Of a stretch of DNA of 26,377 nucleotides, positions 8,282 to 15,572 are shown in pieces. Under the pieces are notes generated by a model. That model did no database searches and was not told where the DNA came from. It saw only the letters and a program-made list of their open reading frames with translations. A program made the position numbers and the translations under genes. Within the stretch, counting starts at the first letter, position 1, and each line of letters opens with the position of its first letter. The stretch is taken from the NCBI GenBank assembly GCA_023433705.1, contig JAEYUC010000056.1, forward strand, positions 1-26,377. The letters run 5' to 3'. Source of the stretch: Pseudomonadota bacterium (lineage in GTDB: Bacteria > Pseudomonadota > Gammaproteobacteria > Steroidobacterales > Steroidobacteraceae).

Positions 8282-9354
8282 GGCGCCACCGTTCGTGCGG
8301 GAAAACCAACCTCGGCGCATACGCCGTGCGGCTTCAACTCCGTGAGTTTGAATGACACGCCGCCTCCGAACGCCAGTTGCAGGCGCTCGCGCAGGTTCGC
8401 GAGTCCCGTGCCGAGTCCCTGGCTCTTCGAGTTCAATCCTGCGCCGGTGTCGGTCACTCGCATCAGGCAGCGCCCGTCGCGCAGCCGGATGTCCGCGTCG
8501 ATCCGACCGCCGGTCTCGCTGGGATCGATGCCGTGCCGCACCGCGTTCTCGACCAGCGTGAGCAGCGTCATCGGCGGGCACTGCAGGCGCGCCGCCGCGG
8601 GATCGAGGCGCAGCGCGTACTGCAGTCGATCGGGCATGCGCATTTGCATGACCTCGAGATAGGCGCGCGCGAGATCGACTTCGCGGTCGAGCGTCGAGAA
8701 TTGCGACTCCATGCGGGGGACGGCGGCGCGTAGATAGGCGACCAGGCTCGCCAGCACCTTCGACGCCTGCGGCGAACCGGATTCGACCAGCGCCTGGACG
8801 TTGGCGAGGGTGTTGAACAGGAAATGCGGCTCGACCTGGGCCTGCAACAGCCGCAGCCGCGCATCGAGCGCCTGCCGCGCGAATTCGCTGCGTTCGAGAT
8901 CGAACGCGAGGGCCTGCTCGTGCGCGAACGCGGACCTTTGCTTGAGGATCGCTCCCACTGCGATCCACGGTGCGAACAGCAGGCTCCAGAAGATGAGCCA
9001 GCCGAGACCGGCCATGCGCTGGCCATTCTCGGGTAGTTGGGGGTCGCCGCCCATGGTCACGACATGCGACAACGCCGCGGCCAAGGGAATGACGACCGCC
9101 ACGCCGACGATCTGCAGCGGAACTCGCGCGACCCACTTCGGCAACCGTCGCGGGCGCCGCTCGAGAACGCCGAACATGACCAGACAAGCGAGCCCCACGA
9201 TCGTCGCGCGTATCACCAGGACCGTGGAGGACGTGGGGTTGTTGATGCCCAGGAACAGCCCGAATACGAACGAAGCGACCAACGTGAATCGCACGCGGGG
9301 CCATGCGAACACCGGCGTGAGCATGGGCGCCGTGGGTCGGGCGACGAAGTGCAT
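8278..9354 (-). CDS. LytS/YehU-type membrane sensor histidine kinase
   Basis: A 358-aa kinase with four predicted membrane helices (about 22-36, 45-63, 79-98 and 116-136), a short coiled segment and a His_kinase (PF06580-type) core. Phospho-acceptor His177 sits in QVEPHFLFNTLANVQ, the N-box is LVENAVRHGI (267-276), and the ATP-binding part ends with DTGAGL and GLGTGLANLRERL. There is no separate periplasmic sensor domain, so the membrane part probably senses. The open frame continues upstream, but Met at 9354 begins the plausible protein. No Shine-Dalgarno is present. A -10-like TATAGT (9362-9367, - strand) lies seven bases before the ATG. It forms an operon with the overlapping LytTR regulator. 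Confidence 0.93.
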   Translation of the reverse strand: MHFVARPTAPMLTPVFAWPRVRFTLVASFVFGLFLGINNPTSSTVLVIRATIVGLACLVMFGVLERRPRRLPKWVARVPLQIVGVAVVIPLAAALSHVVTMGGDPQLPENGQRMAGLGWLIFWSLLFAPWIAVGAILKQRSAFAHEQALAFDLERSEFARQALDARLRLLQAQVEPHFLFNTLANVQALVESGSPQASKVLASLVAYLRAAVPRMESQFSTLDREVDLARAYLEVMQMRMPDRLQYALRLDPAAARLQCPPMTLLTLVENAVRHGIDPSETGGRIDADIRLRDGRCLMRVTDTGAGLNSKSQGLGTGLANLRERLQLAFGGGVSFKLTELKPHGVCAEVGFPARTVAP

Positions 9355-9361
9355 GGTGCCG

Positions 9362-9367
9362 ACTATA
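9362..9367 (-). promoter_or_regulatory. -10-like TATAGT just before the LytS-type kinase start
   Basis: Read on the - strand, TATAGT is followed by CGGCACC and then ATG, with no Shine-Dalgarno. Spacing of seven bases would put transcription start at or next to the A of ATG, giving a leaderless mRNA. No good -35 is visible. Confidence 0.4.
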
Positions 9368-9490
9368 TCGAATCCATCCGGAGGCCTGTGCCGTCGTTCA
9401 CTCCCGCGAAACCGTCGTTCGTCGCATGCGCCTCGCTTCCGCCCGGTCCGCGGATGGATAGTCGGCGCGCTCATCGTTTGGGAGAACACC

Positions 9491-10651
9491 ATGACGCTCA
9501 AGAAAAAGATCCTCGTCACCGTCGGCGCATTGCTCTCGATGGCCATCGTGACCTTCGCGTTCGTGATCAGCCACGATTCGCCCTGTTCCCCGCCGCCCGC
9601 GCTCGCGGAGGGCACGACGGGCATGAGGGCTGTGGTCCGGACCTGTTACGGCGGCCCGGAGACGCTGGCGCTCGTGATGCTCGAAAAGCCCGTGCCGTCG
9701 GAGAACGAGGTGCTCGTGAAGGTGCGCGCGGCATCCGTGAACCCGTATGACTGGCACAAGATGACCGGCAAGCCGTACATCATGCGCATGATGAGCGGCA
9801 TCGGGGCGCCGGACGGGATTCGCGTGGGTGCGGATTTCTCCGGCACGGTGGAAGCTGTCGGCCCCGGTGTCGAACACCTGCGCGTCGGCGACGATGTGTT
9901 CGGCACTGTGGGCGGCGCTTTCGGCGAGTACGTGGTCGCGCGCGAAGGCGGGTCCATCGCGAAGAAACCCGCGAGCCTGAGCCACGAGGAGGCCGCGGCG
10001 ATCCCGATCGCGGCGATCACCGCGCTGCAGGGGCTGCGCGACCAGGGAAAGCTCGTGGCGGGACAGAGGGTGTTGATCAACGGCGCCTCCGGGGGAGTGG
10101 GTACGTATGCCGTGCAGATTGCCAGGGCGATGGGCGCCAAGGTCACGGCGGTTTGCAGCACGCGCAACGTCGAACTGGTGCGCTCGCTCGGCGCGGAGCG
10201 CGTGATCGACTACACGCGCGAAGACTTCACGCGCCGGGAACAGCGCTTCGACCTCATCGTCGACACGGTCGGAAATCATTCGCTGCTGGATCTCGATGAC
10301 GTACTCGTGCCCGGTGGACGGATCGTGATCATCGGTGGACCCAAGGATGATCCATGGATCGGTCCGCTGATCCGGCCGATCCAGGGCGCGATCCTGACGA
10401 AATTCAGGGACGAACAGTTCATCACGTTCATCGCAGACGTGACGGAGGCCGATCTGTTGCACGTCGCCGAGCTCGCCGGCGCAGGCAAGGTGCGCAGCTC
10501 GATCGATCGCCGCTATCGCCTCGACCAGGTGTCCGAGGCGCTCGCGTACATCGGCAGTCGCCGCGCTCGCGGCAAGGTCCTGGTGAACGTCGAGTTGTCA
10601 CGCACGTGCTCGCGGCCGCGAGCGGTTGATTCGTTGTTATGCTCGCGCGCC
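9491..10651 (+). CDS. Membrane-anchored MDR-type NAD(P)-dependent oxidoreductase (no own stop codon)
   Basis: A medium-chain dehydrogenase/reductase, quinone-oxidoreductase-like. Residues 1-28 hold a basic start (MTLKKK) and one hydrophobic helix. The GroES-like domain follows (about 44-160, with ASVNPYDWH and GADFSGTVEAVG), then the Rossmann domain with NGASGGVGTYAVQIA (197-211). Zinc-binding cysteines are absent. The natural C-terminus is expected near GKVLVNVEL (361-369), but no stop codon follows: the frame runs through a signal-peptide-like segment into the rhamnosidase and stops only at 13006. The end given here is therefore a domain boundary, not a stop. GGAG six bases before ATG 9491 supports the start. 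By the positive-inside rule the catalytic part would face the periplasm, which is odd for an NAD(P)H enzyme. Confidence 0.85.
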
Positions 10652-13006
10652 ATGTCGCGCATGAAAATCCTGTTGCTCGCCGGGATCGTCGGTCTTTCAT
10701 CCGTTGCGCAGCCGGCGCTGTCGCAGGGCGCGGATGGCTGGATCACTCATCCGGACGCGGATGCGACACCCGTCGTGCTGCATTTCCGGCGCGAGGTCGA
10801 GTTCCAGAAGAAGCCGAAGAGCCTGCAGGTGCAGGTCACCGCGGACAACCGCTTCGTGCTCTACGTGAACGGCGCGCGCGTCGGGAGTGGCCCGACGACG
10901 GGCACGGTCGCGAGCTGGCGCTATTCGACGCTGGAGCTCGCGCCGTATCTGCGGCGGGGGCCCAACGTCATCGCGGCCGTCGTCTGGAATTTCGGTGACG
11001 CCGCACCGATGGCGCAGCAGATCGTCGCCACCGGCTTCCGGCTCATGGGCGAAGGTGTCGGTACCGAGGCGCCGGGCTGGCGGGTCGCGATCGACGAAGG
11101 GCACACGGCGACGAAAGGCAGCGCGCAGATTCCGTGGCAGTACTACGTCGCGAGCGCGCCCGAAACGATCGATGCGGCCCGGGCGGACTGGAACTGGGCG
11201 GGCCTCGTGGAGCCCGAGCCGCACTTTCTCGTCGCGCAGACACACGCCAACTGGCGCGATGCCGAGCCCGCGCCGGCCGCCGCCGCGCGCACGCTGGTGG
11301 CCGACAAACTACCTCAGCAGACGTTCTCGCCGGTCGCGCCCGGTGTCGTGGTCCGAAGCAATCTCGCCGGCGCGCACCAGTTCCCCGCGAAGCCGGTGAC
11401 GATCCCGGCGCAATCCCGCGCCAAACTACTCATCGCGCGCGACGAGATGATCTCGGCCTATCCGGAGCTCGACGTCGCGGGTGGGGAGGGCGCGCAGATC
11501 AGGATGCTGTATGCGGAGGCGCTGTACGACGCGCAGCGGCGGAAGGGCGACCGAGCCGAGATCGGCGATCGAACGCCGCTCGGCATCCACGACACGTTCA
11601 TCGCCGATGGCACGGCGCGCACGTTCGCGCCGCTGTGGTGGCGCACCTGGCGTTATCTCGAGATCGAGGTGACCACGGCGCAGGAGCCGCTCACGCTCCT
11701 CGCGCTGCGCGTCAACGAAACCGGCTACCCGTTCGCGCAGGTGGCGCGTTTCTCGAGCAGCGATCCCGGGCTCGATCGCATCTGGAACATCGGCTGGCGC
11801 ACGTTGCGCGTCGACGCGCACGACACGTTCATGGACAGCTCGTTCTGGGAGCAGCTCCAGTACACGGGCGATACGCGCCTCGAGATGCTGATCACTTACG
11901 CGGTGTCCGGCGACGCGCGGCTCGCGGAGCAGGCGATCGACACGTTCGCGGAGTCGAGCGCCGACGGCGGTCTCGTGCATGGGCGGTATCCGTCGCGCGA
12001 GCCGAACATCATCGCGACGTTCTCTTTCGCGTGGGTGGGCATGCTGCACGACTGGGCGCTCGAGCAACCCGACGTGAGCGTGGTCAAACGCCACCTGCCG
12101 CGCATGCGCGAGGTGCTCGCCTGGTTCGAGCCGCTGCGCAGGCCGCACGGATTGTTAGGCAAGAATCCGCAGTGGAACTTCATCGATTGGGCCGGTCAGG
12201 CCTGGGACGACCGCGACCGTTTCCCATCGTGGGGCAGCGACAATGGCAGTTGCCTCACGACCGCGATGTGGGTGGGCGCGCTGCGGCAGGGCGCGGCGCT
12301 CGAGGCCGCCTACGGCGAGCCGGCGCGCGCGGCCGATATGAACGCCAATGCGGCTCGCGCCCGCGCGGCGATCCGCGAGCGTTGCTGGGATGCGGAGCGG
12401 CGACTCTTCGCCGACGACGGCGATCGCAAGGTGTTCAGCCAGCACATGAACGTGTTCGCCGTGCTGTATGACATCGCGACGAAGGAAGAAGCGCCGGGGA
12501 TCCTCGCGCGTATCACCGTACCGGGGCGCGGCATCGACGCGCCCGAAGGCATGTATGGGTCTACCTACTACTTCGCGTGGTACCTGGTGCGCGCCTTCGA
12601 ACACGCGGGGCAGGCGGAGAAGTACCACGAGTTGCTCTCGACCTGGCGAGCCTTGCTCGAGCTCAACTACACCACCTGGCCGGAGTCTCGTGGCCAGACG
12701 CGCTCCGACACGCACGCGTGGAGCGCACACCCCACCGCGGACTTGTTAGGCATCGTCGCTGGGATCCGGCCTGGCGCGCCGGGTTACTCGCGGCTGCGCG
12801 TCGCGCCGCATCTCGGGCACCTGACCTCGCTCGATGCCACGGCCGCCACGCCGCACGGTCCGGTGAGCGTGAATTACCGGGTGAAGGGCGACAAACTCGT
12901 CGCCGTGATCGATCGGCCGGCCGCGCTGCCGGGCGAGTTCGTCTGGCGCGGTCAGAGTCATCCGCTCGACAAGAAGCGTACTCGGCTCGAGCTGGCGCTT
13001 CGCTGA
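10652..13006 (+). CDS. Secreted GH78-type alpha-L-rhamnosidase
   Basis: A 784-aa protein if translation starts at ATG 10652 (Met at 10661 is an alternative). A cleavable signal peptide is visible: MKILLLAGIVGLSS with ALS/QG cleavage near residue 25. A beta-sandwich N-terminal part follows, then an (alpha/alpha)6 catalytic barrel whose entry reads DSSFWEQLQYTGDTRLEM, a variant of the GH78 block that carries an acid Glu. The C-terminal beta part includes TRSDTHAWSAHPTADLLGI and PGYSRLRVAPHL, typical of the family. It would release terminal rhamnose from plant glycosides or polysaccharides. The frame is continuous with the upstream MDR gene, but the signal peptide and an extended -10-like TGTTATGCT (10635-10643) eight bases before the ATG argue for separate expression. 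No Shine-Dalgarno is visible. The stop lies 20 bases from the convergent chrA stop. Confidence 0.88.
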   Translation: MSRMKILLLAGIVGLSSVAQPALSQGADGWITHPDADATPVVLHFRREVEFQKKPKSLQVQVTADNRFVLYVNGARVGSGPTTGTVASWRYSTLELAPYLRRGPNVIAAVVWNFGDAAPMAQQIVATGFRLMGEGVGTEAPGWRVAIDEGHTATKGSAQIPWQYYVASAPETIDAARADWNWAGLVEPEPHFLVAQTHANWRDAEPAPAAAARTLVADKLPQQTFSPVAPGVVVRSNLAGAHQFPAKPVTIPAQSRAKLLIARDEMISAYPELDVAGGEGAQIRMLYAEALYDAQRRKGDRAEIGDRTPLGIHDTFIADGTARTFAPLWWRTWRYLEIEVTTAQEPLTLLALRVNETGYPFAQVARFSSSDPGLDRIWNIGWRTLRVDAHDTFMDSSFWEQLQYTGDTRLEMLITYAVSGDARLAEQAIDTFAESSADGGLVHGRYPSREPNIIATFSFAWVGMLHDWALEQPDVSVVKRHLPRMREVLAWFEPLRRPHGLLGKNPQWNFIDWAGQAWDDRDRFPSWGSDNGSCLTTAMWVGALRQGAALEAAYGEPARAADMNANAARARAAIRERCWDAERRLFADDGDRKVFSQHMNVFAVLYDIATKEEAPGILARITVPGRGIDAPEGMYGSTYYFAWYLVRAFEHAGQAEKYHELLSTWRALLELNYTTWPESRGQTRSDTHAWSAHPTADLLGIVAGIRPGAPGYSRLRVAPHLGHLTSLDATAATPHGPVSVNYRVKGDKLVAVIDRPAALPGEFVWRGQSHPLDKKRTRLELALR

Positions 13007-13026
13007 CTGACTGCAGGGCCGGGGAG

Positions 13027-14211
13027 TCAGAGCCCGAACGCCGTGACCAGCACCGCGGCCGCGACGCACCAGGCCATGACGACCAGCACCGAGGCGCGCG
13101 TCCACGACAACAGCGCGAAGCCCACCACCGCGATGACGGCGTCGGTTACGCCCGTCACTGCGCTCTTCCAGAGCGGATCGTAGAGCGCCGCGGCGAGCAA
13201 CCCGACCACGGCCGCGTTCACGCCCGCGATCGCGCGTGGCGCGCGCGGATGTCGCGCGAGCCAATGCCATCCCGGGAGCGCCGCCGCGACCAGCAACATT
13301 CCCGGCAACATGATCGCGACGACGCTGACGATCGCGCCGGTGACGGGGTGGATCCCTTCCATGCGCGCGCCGAGAAACGCCGCGAGCGAGAACATCGGTC
13401 CCGGCACGGCCTGCGCCGCGCCGTATCCGGCCACGAAGTCCGCCTGCGAAACCCAGCCCGGCTCGACCACCGCGTCGTGCAGCAGCGGCAGTACGACGTG
13501 GCCGCCGCCGAAGACCAGCGCGCCGGCACGGTAGAACGCGGCCGCGACCGCCGCCAGTGACTCGTGCGCCGCCGGCACGAATGTCAGCGCGAGCAATGCC
13601 GCGAACAGGACGGACAAGACGACGCCGGTGCGGTGCGAGTACCGGAGCTCGAAGCCCGCGGCCGGGGTGGATTCCACATGTCGGCAGACGAGAAGCCCCA
13701 ACAACGCGCCGCCGCCGATCACGATCAGCTGGAGCCCGGCGCCACCCGCGAAAATCAGCACGAGGGCCGCGACGACCGCGATGAGCCGGCGCGGCAGATC
13801 CGGCGCGAGTCTCGCGGCCATCGCCGTGAGGCCCTGCGCGACCACGGCGATCGCGAGCAGCTTGAGACCGTGGATCGCGCCCAACGCGAGCGGCTGTCCG
13901 AGCCTGGGCAGCGCCGCGGCGAACGCCAGCAGCAGCAGCACCGATGGCAACGTGAAGGCCACGAACGCGGCGAACGCGCCGCCCCATCCCGCGCGCAACA
14001 TCCCGAGCGCGAAACTCGCCTGGCTGCTCCCCGGTCCCGGCAGGAACTGGCACAGCGCCACGAGCTGCGCATATCGCGCCGCGTCGAGCCATCCACGCCG
14101 CTCGACGATTTCGCGCTGGAAATATCCGAGATGCGCGATCGGCCCGCCGAACGAAGTGAGGCCGAGCTTGAGGAACGCGGAGAAAACTTCGAGCGCGGAG
14201 CCGGCTTTCAT
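13027..14211 (-). CDS. chrA: Chromate transporter ChrA (two-domain)
   Basis: A 394-aa polytopic inner-membrane protein of the CHR family, which exports chromate. Both homologous halves are present. The first has LTSFGGPIAHLGYFQRE (18-34) and LCQFLPGPGSSQ (53-64). The second has VFGGGHVVLPLLH (233-245) and AAQAVPGPMFSLAAFLG (265-281). About ten hydrophobic helices can be picked out. Length is normal for the long-chain type. The open frame extends 25 codons further upstream, but that part is Arg/Pro-rich and overlaps the end of the regulator gene, so Met at 14211 is preferred. No clear Shine-Dalgarno is seen. It lies 22 bases downstream of the MarR-type gene and is probably in one operon with it. 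Some CHR proteins may not carry chromate. Confidence 0.92.
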   Translation of the reverse strand: MKAGSALEVFSAFLKLGLTSFGGPIAHLGYFQREIVERRGWLDAARYAQLVALCQFLPGPGSSQASFALGMLRAGWGGAFAAFVAFTLPSVLLLLAFAAALPRLGQPLALGAIHGLKLLAIAVVAQGLTAMAARLAPDLPRRLIAVVAALVLIFAGGAGLQLIVIGGGALLGLLVCRHVESTPAAGFELRYSHRTGVVLSVLFAALLALTFVPAAHESLAAVAAAFYRAGALVFGGGHVVLPLLHDAVVEPGWVSQADFVAGYGAAQAVPGPMFSLAAFLGARMEGIHPVTGAIVSVVAIMLPGMLLVAAALPGWHWLARHPRAPRAIAGVNAAVVGLLAAALYDPLWKSAVTGVTDAVIAVVGFALLSWTRASVLVVMAWCVAAAVLVTAFGL

Positions 14212-14233
14212 CCGCGCACCGTGTGCGTGCCGA

Positions 14234-14743
14234 TCAGGCGGCGCGGGTCTTCTTGGTGCCGCGCGCCGGGACTTCCACCGGGGCACGCTCCGGAAGCTGC
14301 ACGAGCAGCAGCTCGAGACCGTCCGCGAATTGCTGGAGCTCGCGGCTCGGCAGGCTGCACACCGCGCGCTGCAGCGTGAACACCGCGCGGCCCGCGGTCG
14401 CCTGCAGGATCGACTTGCCCGCGGCGGTGATGTGGATCTGGATCGCGCGCTGATCGGCGTCGCTGCGGCGCCGCTCGATCCAGCCGCGCGCGGCGAGGTT
14501 CTTCAATAGCTGGCTCACCGCCGGGCGCTGCATGCCGAGCTGCGCCGCCAGCCTCGAGGCCGGCAGTCCCGGGTCGTTGCCGATACAGACCAATGCACGG
14601 TGCAGCGTGATCGGCGCGCCCGTCATCTGTTCGAGCTCGCGATACAACGCGCGCATGCGATCGACCAGCGCGCGTGCCGCGAGCAGCGCGCGGCTCTCGA
14701 GCGCGGCACGTTCCGCGTCTTCGGGTAAGGCTCGTTTTTTCAC
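14234..14743 (-). CDS. MarR-family transcriptional regulator
   Basis: A 169-aa winged-helix regulator. The HTH runs about 58-85 (LPASRLAAQLGMQRPAVSQLLKNL) and the wing is RRRSDADQRAIQIHIT (91-106), the DxR wing typical of MarR. Flanking helices for dimerisation are present. The Lys/Arg/Ala tail looks flexible. The start is GTG at 14743. There is no Shine-Dalgarno, but an extended -10-like TGATACGCT ends eight bases before it. MarR proteins usually repress their own operon and bind a small ligand. Here the operon includes chrA, and the divergent otsB promoter lies close, with a dyad between them that is a plausible operator. Confidence 0.92.
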   Translation of the reverse strand: MKKRALPEDAERAALESRALLAARALVDRMRALYRELEQMTGAPITLHRALVCIGNDPGLPASRLAAQLGMQRPAVSQLLKNLAARGWIERRRSDADQRAIQIHITAAGKSILQATAGRAVFTLQRAVCSLPSRELQQFADGLELLLVQLPERAPVEVPARGTKKTRAA

Positions 14744-14798
14744 GGGCGCCTAGCGTATCAGGCCGTGACGGCCCGCGCGCTTATGCAAAGTCAATAGT

Positions 14799-14814
14799 TC
14801 ATATCTAGCAATGA
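14799..14814. promoter_or_regulatory. Candidate operator dyad between marR and otsB
   Basis: TCATATCTAGCAATGA is a 16-bp dyad with perfect outer arms (TCAT/ATGA) and a CTAG centre; six of eight pairs match. It sits in a sharply AT-rich island (about 14780-14833) between divergent genes, 56 bases from the marR start and just before a -10-like TACAAT for otsB. Length and symmetry suit a MarR-type dimer; the binding protein is inferred. Confidence 0.45.
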
Positions 14815-14819
14815 TTTCG

Positions 14820-14825
14820 TACAAT
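14820..14825 (+). promoter_or_regulatory. -10-like TACAAT before otsB
   Basis: TACAAT is followed by GAATTA and ATG at 14832 with no Shine-Dalgarno. A start of transcription at or beside that ATG would give a leaderless message. The -35 region is poor, in keeping with a regulated promoter. This favours Met at 14832 over 14811 as the otsB start. Confidence 0.4.
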
Positions 14826-14831
14826 GAATTA

Positions 14832-15572
14832 ATGACCTCGCCGCCTCTACCCGCAGCCGCCCGCTGCTGCCTGTTCCTGGATATCGACGGAACCCTGCTC
14901 GACTTCGCCACCACGCCCGACGGCGTACGCGTCGACGAGCCGCTGCGCGCGCTGCTGCGGCAGCTCGACCGCTTGTGCGACGGCGCCGTCGCGTTCGTGA
15001 GCGGTCGCTCGATCACGGACATCGACGAATTGTTCGAGCCGCTGTATCTCGCGGCCGCGGGCGTACACGGCTGCGAGCGGCGCGACGCCGACGGCAAGTG
15101 GATGCGGCCCGCGTTCCGCGGCGATGGCCTGCGCGACTTCCTCGATCGCATCCGCGGGCAACTGGCCTCGCTCGATGGCGTTCTCGTGGAAGACAAGGGA
15201 TGCGCGGCGGCGCTGCATTACCGGCGCGCGCCGCATCTCGAAGGTCCGCTGCGCGCATTGCTGCTCAGGTTCGTCGCCACGTTGCCGTCCAATTTCGAGT
15301 TGTTCGAAGGCGACCACGTCTTCGAGATCAAGCCGGCGACCTACACCAAGGCCACGGCCATCGAAGCGTTCATGCAGGAGGCGCCTTTCGCGGGACGTTT
15401 CCCGATCTTCATCGGCGACGATTCGACGGACCAGGATGGTTTCGCCGCGATTCGCCGCTACAAGGGCCTCGCGATCGGCGTGGGAAATCGCGTCGCCGCT
15501 GACTGGCGCCTGCCGAATCCCGCCGCGGTGCGCCGCTGGCTCGAATCCTTCCTGCTGAGAAGGGCGTCGTGA
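14832..15572 (+). CDS. otsB: Trehalose-6-phosphate phosphatase
   Basis: A 246-aa HAD-superfamily phosphatase that makes trehalose from trehalose-6-phosphate. Motif I is LFLDIDGTLLDF with nucleophile and acid aspartates, motif II is VSGRS, the motif III lysine is in ATYTKATAIEAF, and motif IV is GDDSTDQDGF; the cap between them has normal size. An upstream ATG at 14811 would add seven residues, but it overlaps the candidate operator and has no ribosome site, so 14832 is preferred. The stop overlaps the GTG of otsA (GTGA), so the two genes are translationally coupled, and the synthase follows the phosphatase as in the otsBA order. Trehalose serves as an osmotic and desiccation protectant. Confidence 0.94.
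   Translation: MTSPPLPAAARCCLFLDIDGTLLDFATTPDGVRVDEPLRALLRQLDRLCDGAVAFVSGRSITDIDELFEPLYLAAAGVHGCERRDADGKWMRPAFRGDGLRDFLDRIRGQLASLDGVLVEDKGCAAALHYRRAPHLEGPLRALLLRFVATLPSNFELFEGDHVFEIKPATYTKATAIEAFMQEAPFAGRFPIFIGDDSTDQDGFAAIRRYKGLAIGVGNRVAADWRLPNPAAVRRWLESFLLRRAS

Noticed and set aside
8282..9304. Upstream extension of the LytTR regulator frame
   Set aside because: The extension covers the kinase gene in another frame and is Arg/Ala-rich; the GTGA overlap at 8278-8281 gives the natural start.
8801..9490. Upstream extension of the MDR frame
   Set aside because: It is antisense to the LytS-type kinase and reads as Arg/Ser/Pro-rich noise; ATG 9491 has a ribosome site and a sensible protein.
12577..13560. 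327-codon + strand frame across the rhamnosidase end and chrA
   Set aside because: Arg-rich shadow of two well-supported genes.
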